Below are positions 50,204 through 58,575 of a stretch of 64,000 nt of DNA, piece by piece. The notes beneath the pieces are model-generated. The model saw nothing but the letters and a program-made list of their open reading frames with translations, was not told where the DNA came from and did no database searches. The first letter of the stretch is position 1. Each line of letters begins with the position of its first letter. A program made the translations under genes and the position numbers. This DNA is from JAICJR01 sp963848495 (lineage in GTDB: Bacteria; Actinomycetota; Thermoleophilia; Solirubrobacterales; Thermoleophilaceae): assembly GCA_963848495.1 (NCBI GenBank), contig CAWKDV010000001.1:1-64000 (forward strand), written 5' to 3'.

Positions 50204-51581
50204 CGCGGCAGCAGCCGCGGGCATCCACGACTCGATCCTGGACGCGATCGGCGAGACGCCGGTGGTGCGGCTGTCTCGGTTCGCGGCGGGAATGACGCCG
50301 GAGCTGATCGCGAAGCTCGAGGCGTTCAACCCCGGCGGATCGATCAAGGACCGGGTGGCCGTGGCCCTGATCGACGCCGCCGAGCGCGACGGGCGCCTGC
50401 GCCCGGGCGGCACGATCGTCGAGCCCACGAGCGGCAACACCGGCACGGGCCTGGCGATCGCGGCGCGGCTCAAGGGCTACCGCGTGATCGCCGTGATGCC
50501 CGACAAGATGAGCCGGGAGAAGATCGACCTGCTGCGCGCGTACGGCGCCGAGGTCGTCGTCGCCCCCACCGACGTCCCACCCGACAGCCCGGAGTCGTAT
50601 TACCGGGTGGCCGATCGCCTCGCCGGGGAGATCCCGGGAGCCTTCCAGCCGAACCAGTATGCGAACCCGGCCAATCCCGAGACCCACCTGCGCAGCACCG
50701 GACCGGAGCTGTGGCGGCAGGCCGGCGGACGGATCACGCACCTCGTGGCGGGGGTCGGGACGGGCGGCACGATCACCGGGGTCGGCCGCTACCTGAAGCA
50801 GCAGAATCCGGAGATCAAGGTGATCGGCGCCGACCCGGTCGGCTCGATCTTCTCCGGCGGTCCGGTCAAGCCCTACCTCGTGGAGGGCGTGGGCGAGGAC
50901 TTCTGGCCGGAGAGCTTCGACCCCTCGGTGGTGGACCGCTACATCACGGTCTCCGACCGCGACTCGTTCCTGGCCACCCGCCGGCTGGCACAGACGGAGG
51001 GCATCCTCGCTGGCGGTTCGGGCGGCACCGCCCTTCACGCCGCCCTGCAGGTGGCGCGCGAGCTCGGCGACACCGAGGCCGTGATCGCCGTGATCCTGCC
51101 CGATGGCGGCCGCTCCTACATCTCGAAGATCTTCAACGACGCCTGGATGACCGAGCACGGCTTCCTCGAGCGCGGAGCGAGCAGGACCGTGGGCGACCTG
51201 CTTACGCACAAGCACGAGGAGGACGCGACGCTCGATCTCGTCACCGTCGACAGCCGCAGCCGCGTCCGGGACGTCGTGGCGCTGCTGCACGAGCACGGCG
51301 TGTCGCAGCTGCCCGTGGTCTCGGCGCACGACCCGGAGAGCATCGTCGGGTCGATCGGCGAGCGCGGACTGCTGGCGCACGCGGTCGGCGACCCGAGCCT
51401 GCTGGACGCCCAGGTCGCCGAGGTGCTCGAACCCCCCTTCCCCGTCGTCGCGGCCGGTGAGCCGGTGCGCACCGCGATCGAGCTACTCGCGGGCGACCGC
51501 CAGGCGGTGCTCGTCACCGTGGCCGGCCGCCCGACGGGGATCCTCACGCGGGCCGACCTGCTCGAGGCACTGGCGGAATGA
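50172..51581 (+). CDS. cbs: Cystathionine beta-synthase with CBS-domain pair
   Basis: 469 aa. PLP fold-type II core: FNPGGSIKDRVAVALIDAAE (Lys Schiff base), PTSGNTGTGLAIAARLKGYR, GVGTGGTITGVGRYLKQQNP. The C-terminal about 130 residues hold two CBS repeats (VTVDSRSRVRDVVALLHEHG; EPVRTAIELLAGDRQAVLVT). It condenses serine and homocysteine to cystathionine. The stop overlaps the next ATG by 4 nt, forming a transsulfuration operon. Confidence 0.93.
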   Translation: MSATRPAPSGSAAAAAGIHDSILDAIGETPVVRLSRFAAGMTPELIAKLEAFNPGGSIKDRVAVALIDAAERDGRLRPGGTIVEPTSGNTGTGLAIAARLKGYRVIAVMPDKMSREKIDLLRAYGAEVVVAPTDVPPDSPESYYRVADRLAGEIPGAFQPNQYANPANPETHLRSTGPELWRQAGGRITHLVAGVGTGGTITGVGRYLKQQNPEIKVIGADPVGSIFSGGPVKPYLVEGVGEDFWPESFDPSVVDRYITVSDRDSFLATRRLAQTEGILAGGSGGTALHAALQVARELGDTEAVIAVILPDGGRSYISKIFNDAWMTEHGFLERGASRTVGDLLTHKHEEDATLDLVTVDSRSRVRDVVALLHEHGVSQLPVVSAHDPESIVGSIGERGLLAHAVGDPSLLDAQVAEVLEPPFPVVAAGEPVRTAIELLAGDRQAVLVTVAGRPTGILTRADLLEALAE

Positions 51582-52666
51582 CGCTGCCCCCCGGGGCGCG
51601 GCTGGCCACGCGCCTGGTGCACGCCGGCCTGGAGCCCGATCCGAGCTTCGGCTCGATCGTCCCGCCGATCCATCAGGTCTCCACCTACGTCCAGCCTGCC
51701 CCGGGCGAGTTCGTGGGCGACTACGACTACGCGCGCTCGGCGAACCCCACGCGCGCGGCGCTCGAGACGGCGCTCGGCGAGCTGGAGGGCGGCCACGCCA
51801 GCGCGTTCGCGAGCGGGCTCGCCGCCTCGCACGCGCTGATCACCGTCGTGGCCGCCGCGGGCAGCCACGTGGTGCTGCCGCACGACCTGTACGGGGGCAC
51901 GTTCCGGCTGGTGGACAAGGTCCTCGCTCGCTGGGGCCTCCGCTACACCCTCGTCGACCAGACCGACATGGCCGCGCTCGAGGCCGCGGTGGGCGAGGAC
52001 ACCGCGCTGGTCTGGGTCGAGACGCCCACCAATCCGGGCCTGACCGTGGTGGACGTGGAGGCGGTGGTGGAGCGGTCGCGGGGCGCCCTGGTGGCGGTCG
52101 ACAACACCTTCGCCACGCCGGTGATCCAGCGCCCGCTCGAGCTCGGCGCGGACGCCGTGGTCCACTCGACGACCAAGTACCTGGGCGGGCACTCCGACAC
52201 CGTCGGGGGAGCCGTGGTTGTGGGGAGCGAGGAGCTCCACGAGCGCATTCGCTTCGTGCAGAACGCCGTCGGGGCCGTGCCCGGCCCGCTCGACTGCTTC
52301 CTCGTCCATCGAGGCATCCGCACCCTCGGGCTGCGCGTCCAGGCTCACACCGAGAACGGCCGCGCCGTGAGCGAGTACCTGGCCGGCGCGCCGGGCGTCT
52401 ACGACGTGCGCTGGCCGGGCTTCGGCGGCATGGTGGCGTTCCGGCATCCGGACGCCCGCCGGATCGCGGCCTCCACACGGGTCTTCTCGCTTGCCGAGTC
52501 GCTCGGCGGCGTCGAGTCCCTGATCGAGGTGCCCCAGGCGATGACGCACCAGGCGGTGGAGGGATCGAGCGCCGCGGTGCCGCCCGATCTGATTCGGCTC
52601 TCGTGCGGCATCGAGGCGCCCGAGGACCTGATCGCCGACCTGGCCGCGGCGTTCGCAGGCGGCTGA
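51578..52666 (+). CDS. Cystathionine gamma-synthase/gamma-lyase family enzyme
   Basis: 362 aa PLP fold-type I enzyme. Start region LVHAGLEPDPSFGSIVPPIH, YDYARSANPTRAALETALGE, and the PLP lysine in AVVHSTTKYLGGHSDTVGGA near residue 200, followed by GPLDCFLVHRGIRTLGLRVQ. With cbs immediately upstream, gamma-lyase activity (cystathionine to cysteine) is most likely, since the pair would give reverse transsulfuration. The sequence alone does not separate lyase from synthase. Confidence 0.9.
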   Translation: MTLPPGARLATRLVHAGLEPDPSFGSIVPPIHQVSTYVQPAPGEFVGDYDYARSANPTRAALETALGELEGGHASAFASGLAASHALITVVAAAGSHVVLPHDLYGGTFRLVDKVLARWGLRYTLVDQTDMAALEAAVGEDTALVWVETPTNPGLTVVDVEAVVERSRGALVAVDNTFATPVIQRPLELGADAVVHSTTKYLGGHSDTVGGAVVVGSEELHERIRFVQNAVGAVPGPLDCFLVHRGIRTLGLRVQAHTENGRAVSEYLAGAPGVYDVRWPGFGGMVAFRHPDARRIAASTRVFSLAESLGGVESLIEVPQAMTHQAVEGSSAAVPPDLIRLSCGIEAPEDLIADLAAAFAGG

Positions 52667-52669
52667 GGC

Positions 52670-53602
52670 TTGTCGCTCTTCAAACGCCACCGCAGCACGG
52701 AATCGGGCGAGCAGCCCGCGGAGGTGCCCAGCCCGCCGGGCCTCACCGAGCATGCGGCGTCCCACGGCTGGCAACCCGCGGCCGAGCGGCCGTTCGACGG
52801 GCACCTGGAGGACGCCGTCCACGAGATCACGCGGGTGATGTACGGCGCGCCCAGGGACCTCCTGGTCGACCAGCGGCTGCGGATCGGGGACACGGTCTTC
52901 AGGGACGCGTTCCGGGCCGGTGTCGACGGCCGGGGTGTGGTGGTGGCGAACGGCTGGACCAACATCCAGACCGAGGTCCGCTACTCGCCCGACCACTGGC
53001 GGGGGGTCGCGGTGTGCGCCGCCGAGCTGCCCTCGATGCTGATGCTCGAGGCCATCCATCCGCGCCGTTTCCCCGGCCTCGTGCACGCCCGGCCGGTGGC
53101 GACCGGCAACCCGGAGTTCGACGAGCGCTTCGTGGTCACCGGCCCCCCGGAAGGCGTCGGCGAGGTGCTCACCCCGGAGGTGCAGCGGCGCGTGATGGCG
53201 CGCGACGACTGGTCTTTCCGGGCGGAGCGCTACCTGTTCGGCTGCGTGAGCAAGGGACCGTTCGACTCGATCGCTGAGATCGATCAGCGGATCGAGGACG
53301 TGCTCGGCATCATCGCCGCGATCCCGTCGACGGTGATCCCCGACCACGTCGACCACTCGGCCGACGACATCATCGCCCGCATCGACCGGCTCACGAGCGT
53401 CGAGGAGGCGATGGCGATGCTGCGGGAGCTCACCCCGGCGGACCGCGAGCAGCTCGCGCGGTCGGACACCCCGCTCGCGGCGTTCGCCGACGTGACCACG
53501 CCCCAGGAGGCGATGGCCAGGATGAAGGGGCTCGATCGCGCCGCCAAGATGCAGCTCTTCACGATGTTCATGCGCGTGAGGGACGACGAGCGCGGAAGCT
53601 GA
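52670..53602 (+). CDS. Conserved protein of unknown function (310 aa)
   Basis: 310 aa from TTG 52670, 3 nt after the transsulfuration gene, so probably cotranscribed. A compact start (MSLFKRHRSTESGEQPAEVP), a beta-rich middle (VVVANGWTNIQTEVRYSPDH; SMLMLEAIHPRRFPGLVHAR) and a helical C-terminal part with short acidic repeats (TSVEEAMAMLRELTPADREQ). No membrane helix, no signal. I do not recognise the family. Confidence 0.75.
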   Translation: MSLFKRHRSTESGEQPAEVPSPPGLTEHAASHGWQPAAERPFDGHLEDAVHEITRVMYGAPRDLLVDQRLRIGDTVFRDAFRAGVDGRGVVVANGWTNIQTEVRYSPDHWRGVAVCAAELPSMLMLEAIHPRRFPGLVHARPVATGNPEFDERFVVTGPPEGVGEVLTPEVQRRVMARDDWSFRAERYLFGCVSKGPFDSIAEIDQRIEDVLGIIAAIPSTVIPDHVDHSADDIIARIDRLTSVEEAMAMLRELTPADREQLARSDTPLAAFADVTTPQEAMARMKGLDRAAKMQLFTMFMRVRDDERGS

Positions 53603-53614
53603 GCGGGGTCCGCC

Positions 53615-53760
53615 CTAAGCCGTACGGCGGAGAACTGGGCGCCCCGGGAGCCAGGCTCGATTGTCTGAAGCGTTGCCGACGAGCCAGCGGAGCAGCTCGT
53701 CTCTCGGCATCGGCCGCGCCATCAGGAATCCCTGCGCCTGGTCGCAGCCTCCCCCTCGAT
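53615..53760 (-). pseudogene. C-terminal remnant of an EAL-domain phosphodiesterase
   Basis: In the gap after the 310-aa gene, the minus strand reads GCDQAQGFLMARPMPRDELL and then RWLVGNASDNRAWLPG to TAG 53615-53617. GCDxAQGFLxARPxP is the last conserved block of EAL c-di-GMP phosphodiesterases. No upstream EAL sequence remains in frame; it is replaced by unrelated sequence near 53755 and by the response regulator gene. A truncation relic. Confidence 0.75.
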
Positions 53761-53798
53761 GATCGGCGGCCGAATGCGGCCCTGAAGAGCTCGCCGAG

Positions 53799-54477
53799 CT
53801 ACCCCGCCGCGCGCCCGCCGGGGCTGACGATCCCGGCCTCGTACGCCACCACCACCGCCTGCACGCGATCGCGCAGGTCGAGCTTCATCAGAAGGCGGGT
53901 CACGTGGGTCTTCACCGTCGTCTCGCCGATGATCAGCTCCTCGGCGATCTCGGCGTTGGACAGCCCCCTGGCCACCATGCGGAACACCTCGAGCTCGCGC
54001 GGGGTCAGCTCGTCCAGTCCGCGCCGGCGGCTCCGCGGGCGTGGCTGAGACGAACTCCTCGATCAGGCGGCGCGTGATGGCCGGGGCGAGGAGCGCGTCG
54101 CCCTGGCCCACCGTGCGCACCCCGGCGGCGAGCTGCGCCGCGGGCAGGTCCTTCAGCAGGAAGCCGCTCGCGCCGGCTCTAAGGGCGTCATAGACGTATT
54201 CGTCGAGGTCGAAGGTCGTCAGCATCAGCACCCGCGGCGGCACCACGTCCCGGCCGTCCGGCGACACCACCTCGCGAGTGGCCGCGATCCCGTCGAGCTC
54301 CGGCATGCGGATGTCCATCAGCACCACGTCGGGACGCAGCTCGCGCGCCATCGCCACCGCCTCGAGGCCGTTCGTCGCCTCGCCCACGACCTCGATGTCG
54401 GGCTCGGCGTCGAGGATCATGCGAAAGCCGGTCCGCACGAGCTCCTGGTCGTCCGCCACCAGCACGCGGACCGTCAT
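53799..54477 (-). pseudogene. NarL/LuxR-type response regulator broken by a frameshift
   Basis: ATG 54477 overlaps the kinase stop. The first frame encodes a full receiver domain (VRVLVADDQELVRTGFRMIL; DVVLMDIRMPELDGIAATRE with phospho-acceptor Asp; LLKDLPAAQLAAGVRTVGQG) to about residue 150 (EFVSATPAEPP). Near 54027 the frame shifts by one base, and the other frame gives an intact LuxR HTH (TPRELEVFRMVARGLSNAEI; GETTVKTHVTRLLMKLDLRD) ending at TAG 53799-53801. The break is in the linker, in a GC-rich run, so an indel or base-call error is likely. Confidence 0.85.
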
Positions 54478-55622
54478 ACGAACGCCTCCTCGAACGCCCG
54501 CGGGAGCGTCGCCACGAGGCGCCGGCCGCCGGCGACGCCCGGCTCGGCGTGGATCGCGCCCGCGCACATCGCCACGCGCTCGCTCATCGCAAGCGTCGGC
54601 CACGGAGCGGCGCGCTTCCCGCCGGACGTCGACACCTCGAGCTCCACCTCGTCCTCGCCGAAGCGAAGCCGCACTTCCACGAGCTGGACCGGATCGTGGC
54701 CCGTCCCGGCCAGCGCTTCCTCGAGGATCCGGTACACGCCCAGGTCGACACTGGCCGGGAGCGGCCCGGGCTCACCCTCCACGCTCAGCTCGATCCGCCG
54801 CGTGTCCCCGCGCGCGCTCTCCACCAGCGCGTGCACCTGCCCCACGCCCGGCTGCGGAACGAGGTCCGGCCCATCGTCCGAATGCCGCAGGACGCCCAGG
54901 ATTCGGCGCATCTCAGCGAGAGCCTCGCGCCCCGTGTCCTCCACCGCGGCCATCACCTCGTCGGCGCGCCCCAGGTCGGCGTCGAGCAGGAGCTGCGCCG
55001 CCTCCGCCTGCACGACCATGGCGCTGACGGTCGACGCCACCACCGTGTGCAGCTCGCGCGCGATCCGCGTGCGCTCGTCCGCCACCGCGAGGCGCGCGCG
55101 GCTCTCGCGCTCGGCGTCGATCCGCTCCGCCTTGCGCTCGAGCTCCCCGGCGAGCATGCGCCAGGCGCGGATCGCACGGCCCAGGGTCCAGGCCACGCCC
55201 ACCGTGACGGCGGTCCCGATGTAGTTCCCGGCCGTCGGGCTCGAGGTCGCGTTGACGATCGTCGCCCACGCCAGGAGAGCGCCCAGGCCGATGAGCGCGA
55301 CGCCCCGCGGGCGGTACGCGGCGAGGGTGTAGGCGGGAACCGTGAGCACATAGATCGGGGCCAGGTTCGTACCGTCGGAGCTCAGGCCGGCGATTAGCGC
55401 GGTGGCACCCGCGAGCACAGCCGCGGTGTAGAGCACCGGGCTGCGGCGCCGCCAGATGGCGGGCACGGTCATCAGGGCGATCGCAAGCAGGTTGAGCACC
55501 AGCGGCCCGCGGTGGTGCCTGAGGGTCAGGTTCTCGATGACGAGAGCGGTCAGACTGCCGGCCGCGATCAGCGGGTCGACCCACCGATCCGGAATCGGGT
55601 TGCGCCAGCCCCGCGACCTCAC
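54474..55622 (-). CDS. Sensor kinase-like protein with degenerate catalytic motifs
   Basis: 382 aa, about five N-terminal membrane helices (LVLNLLAIALMTVPAIW; LIGLGALLAWATIVNA), then HisKA_3 with RIARELHTVVASTVSAMVVQ. The His is kept, but the usual HD of the H-box is HT. The N-box is EEALAGTGHDP rather than EALTNAIKHA, and no DxGxG G1-box is visible (STSGGKRA in its place). ATP binding is doubtful, so it may act as a regulatory partner of the intact kinase upstream, whose stop it overlaps by 4 nt. Confidence 0.85.
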   Translation of the reverse strand: MRSRGWRNPIPDRWVDPLIAAGSLTALVIENLTLRHHRGPLVLNLLAIALMTVPAIWRRRSPVLYTAAVLAGATALIAGLSSDGTNLAPIYVLTVPAYTLAAYRPRGVALIGLGALLAWATIVNATSSPTAGNYIGTAVTVGVAWTLGRAIRAWRMLAGELERKAERIDAERESRARLAVADERTRIARELHTVVASTVSAMVVQAEAAQLLLDADLGRADEVMAAVEDTGREALAEMRRILGVLRHSDDGPDLVPQPGVGQVHALVESARGDTRRIELSVEGEPGPLPASVDLGVYRILEEALAGTGHDPVQLVEVRLRFGEDEVELEVSTSGGKRAAPWPTLAMSERVAMCAGAIHAEPGVAGGRRLVATLPRAFEEAFV

Positions 55623-56839
55623 GCGGCGCGCCCCTCGTCCACCGGCACCCGCGCGTGCACGCGGAAGCCGCCCCCGTCCCGGTGGCTCGTGGAGAGCTCG
55701 CCGCCGTAGAGCATCAGCCGCTCACGCATGCCCACCAGGCCGTGGCCGCCGCCCTCCCCGGCCAGCTCGGACGCCGCGTCGCCGCGCCCGTCGTCGCAGA
55801 TCTCTAGCTCGAGCGAGCTCGGCGCGAACGTCACGGTCACCGACGCGCGCGCCGGGCCGGCGTGCTTGATCGCGTTGGTCAGCGCCTCCTGCACCACCCG
55901 GAACGCCACCAGGTCGAGGCTCTCCGGGAGCGTGCGGCGACGCCCGTTCATCTGCAGCTCGACGGGCAGTCCGGCGAGGCGCGCCCGCTGCACCAGCAGG
56001 TCGAGCTGGCCCAACCCCGGTGCGGCCGCGCCCGCCAGCTCGAGGTCGCCGTGGCGGAGCACGCCGATCATGCGACGCATCTCGAGCAGCGCCTCGCGGC
56101 CGGAGCCCTGCACGGACGCGAGCGCCCGGCGCGCCGCGTCGCGGTCGCCGGGGGCCACGCGACGGGCGGCCGCCGTCTGGATGACCATCACGCTCACGCT
56201 GTGGGCGATCACGTCGTGCAGCTCGCGGGCGATGCGGGTGCGCTCCTCGGCGGCGGCGCTCCGGGCGCGCGTCTCCTGTTCCCGGTGCAGCCGCTCAGCG
56301 TTGGCCTTGAGCTCGCGGGTGAGCGCGCCGCGATTCTCCGCCGTGCGTCCGCCCACGTAGGGGCCGGCGATGAACAGGCCCCAGGTGGCCAGCACGTCGA
56401 CCACCGTCGACTGGTGCGGAGTGAGGGCGCAGGCGACGGCGCCGGCCGCGAGCGCCGCGAGGTCGACAAGGGTCGAGCCGCGCATCGTCGCCGTGCGCCC
56501 AAGCGCGTAGAAGCCGAGCAGGGCCGCGAGACCCTCGAGCGTCTCGTCGGAGAGCGCCGAGTCGGTGCGCGAGAGCAGGATCGTGCCAGCGGCCATCACC
56601 GCCACGCTCGCCACCGGGGCGCGGCGGCGCGTGGCCACCGGCGCGGTGGCGATGACCGCGGCGGCGAGGGGAACGACTCCGGCGTGCCCCGCGTTCAGGA
56701 CCGCCGCGACCGCGCCGGCCGCGAGGCACAGCGCCACCGCCAGGTCGACCATGCGCAGGTCGATTCCGCGGAGCCGAACGAGCAGATTGTCAACGCCGGC
56801 CACGGTGCGGACGCTAACCGCCGCGGCCCGTCTCCGCAT
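55619..56839 (-). CDS. Sensor histidine kinase, HisKA_3/NarL-partner type
   Basis: 406 aa from ATG 56839, with GAGGGG just upstream (a longer frame reaches 56926). N-terminal membrane helices (LAVALCLAAGAVAAVL and others), dimerisation helix RIARELHDVIAHSVSVMVIQ with the phospho-His, N-box VVQEALTNAIKHAGPARASV, and G-box ICDDGRGDAA with GHGLVGMRERLML. All kinase motifs are intact. First gene of a kinase, degenerate kinase, response regulator operon. Signal unknown. Confidence 0.9.
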   Translation of the reverse strand: MRRRAAAVSVRTVAGVDNLLVRLRGIDLRMVDLAVALCLAAGAVAAVLNAGHAGVVPLAAAVIATAPVATRRRAPVASVAVMAAGTILLSRTDSALSDETLEGLAALLGFYALGRTATMRGSTLVDLAALAAGAVACALTPHQSTVVDVLATWGLFIAGPYVGGRTAENRGALTRELKANAERLHREQETRARSAAAEERTRIARELHDVIAHSVSVMVIQTAAARRVAPGDRDAARRALASVQGSGREALLEMRRMIGVLRHGDLELAGAAAPGLGQLDLLVQRARLAGLPVELQMNGRRRTLPESLDLVAFRVVQEALTNAIKHAGPARASVTVTFAPSSLELEICDDGRGDAASELAGEGGGHGLVGMRERLMLYGGELSTSHRDGGGFRVHARVPVDEGRAA

Positions 56840-56985
56840 CCCCTCAGGCGATGACCGGGGTCCTCCCTGAGGTGGACCCGGAATCGCCGCACAGGCGACC
56901 CCAATCGCCGCCGCGGCCGACGACATGGGCCGCGCCTCCTGTGACGGTTACGCCGTAGCCGGATTCCCACTTCGAGGAGGACGAG

Positions 56986-57630
56986 ATGTCGGATCGTTTG
57001 AGTCGCCTGGCACCGCTGACCGGACTGGTCTTCGCGGTGATCATGGTCGTGTCGTTCGCCACCATTCCCACCGAGCCGAAGCCGAAGTCGAGCGGACAGC
57101 ACGTGATCGCCTTCTTCACGGCCCACCGCTCGGGCGAGCGCGCCGGCGCCGTGGTCGGCACGGTGGCGCTGGCGCTGTTCGTGTACTTCGCCGGCTCGCT
57201 GTACAACACGATCCGGCAGTCGGGCCGGGGCGAGGCGCTGGGCGCCGTCGCGCTGGTGGGAGCGGGGCTGTTCGCCGTGGGCCTGATGCTCTCCGGCGGC
57301 CTCACGTGGGCGCTCACGGACAGCCCGGCGCACCTCAGCCCCGCCACCGCCCAGGGCATCAACACGGTGGCCTACGACATGTTCCTGCCGATGATCGGGG
57401 GACTGCTCCTATTCGGCACGGCCATGGGGATCGCGGTGGTCCGGGGACGCTGGCTGCCGGCATGGATGGGCTGGGTCCTGATCATCCTCGGCGTGATCGC
57501 GGCGAGCCCCGCCTTCCCGATCTCGCTGTTCGGCGTGGTCCTCTGGACCGCGGTGGCGTCCGTCGTCCTGGTCACCCGCGCCAACCGCACCGCCACCGCT
57601 CGCGCGCCGGCGATGGCCGGAGCGAGCTGA
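56986..57630 (+). CDS. Integral membrane protein of unknown function (214 aa)
   Basis: 214 aa with about six membrane helices. ATG 56986 follows GAGGAGG. It starts LAPLTGLVFAVIMVVSFATI, then QHVIAFFTAHRSGERAGAVV, and ends MGWVLIILGVIAASPAFPIS. The layout resembles DUF4386-like actinobacterial membrane proteins. Divergent from the two-component operon. A terminator-like hairpin follows at 57681. Confidence 0.8.
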   Translation: MSDRLSRLAPLTGLVFAVIMVVSFATIPTEPKPKSSGQHVIAFFTAHRSGERAGAVVGTVALALFVYFAGSLYNTIRQSGRGEALGAVALVGAGLFAVGLMLSGGLTWALTDSPAHLSPATAQGINTVAYDMFLPMIGGLLLFGTAMGIAVVRGRWLPAWMGWVLIILGVIAASPAFPISLFGVVLWTAVASVVLVTRANRTATARAPAMAGAS

Positions 57631-57680
57631 TGCCCCGCGTGCGGGCGGCGAACCGCCCCACAGCCGGCTGACCGAACCGC

Positions 57681-57703
57681 GATCCCCGCCCCTGGCGGGG
57701 ATC
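57681..57703. terminator. Strong hairpin between membrane-protein gene and tRNA-Ser fragment
   Basis: GATCCCCGCC-CCT-GGCGGGGATC, a perfect 10-bp stem with a 3-nt loop. There is no clear T-tract, but in GC-rich actinobacteria such hairpins often end transcription. It could serve the membrane-protein gene (+) and/or the former tRNA (-). Confidence 0.6.
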
Positions 57704-57707
57704 GCAG

Positions 57708-57770
57708 CGGAGGGGGAGGGATTCGAACCCTCGAACGACGAAACCGCCGTTAACGGTTTTCGAGACCGCG
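57708..57770 (-). pseudogene. 3' part of tRNA-Ser (CGA), probable attachment-site half
   Basis: Read on the minus strand: anticodon arm GCGGT-CTCGAAA-ACCGT (CGA, 57760-57762), a long variable arm, a perfect T-arm GAGGG-TTCGAAT-CCCTC, and CCCCTCC plus G. The D-arm and 5' acceptor strand expected beyond 57771 are missing; that side is unrelated sequence. An intact 3' half with a missing 5' half is what remains on one side after an element integrates into a tRNA 3' end. The intact tRNA should then lie to the right, outside the window. Confidence 0.85.
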
Positions 57771-57862
57771 CAGAAGCGGCGCCGATGCCGCATCAGAACT
57801 GGAAGCTGCGTCCCGGGGGAATCCCGGGGGGAATGAATCTCAGCCCGTGTCCGCGGCCGCTG

Positions 57863-58282
57863 TCAGCCTCCGGGAGCGATGGCGCAGCCACTCTGGACCG
57901 CCGCGCGCCTGAGCTGTCCGTCCCAGGTGACGAGGATCGCCCCGTGCCCAAGCGCCAGCACGCTCGCCAGATGCACGGCGTCGAAGCCGCGCAGGGCGAG
58001 CTCCTCGGCAAGCTGTCCCGCTTGGCGGGCAAGCGACACATCGATCCCCACCAGCAGCAGCTCGCACTGCAAGGACTCGAACTCCTCGCGAGCCCGGTCG
58101 TGGGCCCTGGCAGTCAGTCGTCCGGAGCGGCGTGCGGCCGCGAGTGCGGCGCGACCCTCGGGATAGGACAAGATGCTGGACGCGGCGCGGTGGCGAGTAG
58201 CCCACAGCTCAGCGACGAGCTCAGAGCCGTCCTCGACGATGACCAGCTTCACCAGCGCCGACGTGTCGAAGTACAGGATCAG
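57863..58282 (-). CDS. PIN-domain toxin (VapC-like)
   Basis: 139 aa if started at CTG 58282, which overlaps the antitoxin stop as CTGA. This puts the conserved LILYFDTSALVKLVIVEDG at the N-terminus with the first catalytic Asp; the first standard start (GTG 58252) would remove it. Other PIN acids: AREEFESLQCELLL, ALRGFDAVHLASVLAL and TWDGQLRRAA. VapC toxins are Mg-dependent RNases that cut tRNA or rRNA. It forms an operon with the Phd-like antitoxin. Confidence 0.85.
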   Translation of the reverse strand: MILYFDTSALVKLVIVEDGSELVAELWATRHRAASSILSYPEGRAALAAARRSGRLTARAHDRAREEFESLQCELLLVGIDVSLARQAGQLAEELALRGFDAVHLASVLALGHGAILVTWDGQLRRAAVQSGCAIAPGG

Positions 58283-58554
58283 CGGCGCTGCTCGGCGACG
58301 AGGTCCGACACCGAGCCGCGCGCCTTCACGACCGCCCGCCGCACCCGCCGCGCCCGCACCGGCGAGGTGACGAGACCGCGTCGCACCAACCCCGTGAGAG
58401 GATCTTCCTGGTCAACCGCAGACAGGAGGGCGATCGGCTTACCACGACGCGTGACGACCACCTGCGCGCCCCGCTCGACCCTCTCTAGGTGCTCGCTGAG
58501 GCGATCGTGAAGCTCCCTCACGCCCACCTCGTAGTCCTCGCCATGTAGCGTCAT
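58279..58554 (-). CDS. Phd/YefM-type antitoxin (VapB-like)
   Basis: 91 aa from ATG 58554. YEVGVRELHDRLSEHLERVE, then RGAQVVVTRRGKPIALLSAV is the Phd/YefM DNA-binding fold; the C-terminal part (RRAVVKARGSVSDLVAEQRR) is the toxin-neutralising tail. It probably represses its own promoter through the palindrome at 58565-58575. Confidence 0.88.
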   Translation of the reverse strand: MTLHGEDYEVGVRELHDRLSEHLERVERGAQVVVTRRGKPIALLSAVDQEDPLTGLVRRGLVTSPVRARRVRRAVVKARGSVSDLVAEQRR

Positions 58555-58564
58555 ATCGATGATC

Positions 58565-58575
58565 GTAGCAGCTAC
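58565..58575. promoter_or_regulatory. Palindrome upstream of the toxin-antitoxin operon
   Basis: GTAGC-A-GCTAC lies 11 bp before the antitoxin start. Position and symmetry fit an autoregulatory operator of the Phd-type antitoxin. Confidence 0.5.

Noticed and set aside
54020..54035. Programmed frameshift in the response regulator
   Set aside because: No slippery heptamer or following structure is evident, and it lies in a flexible linker within a GC run where indels or base-call errors are common.
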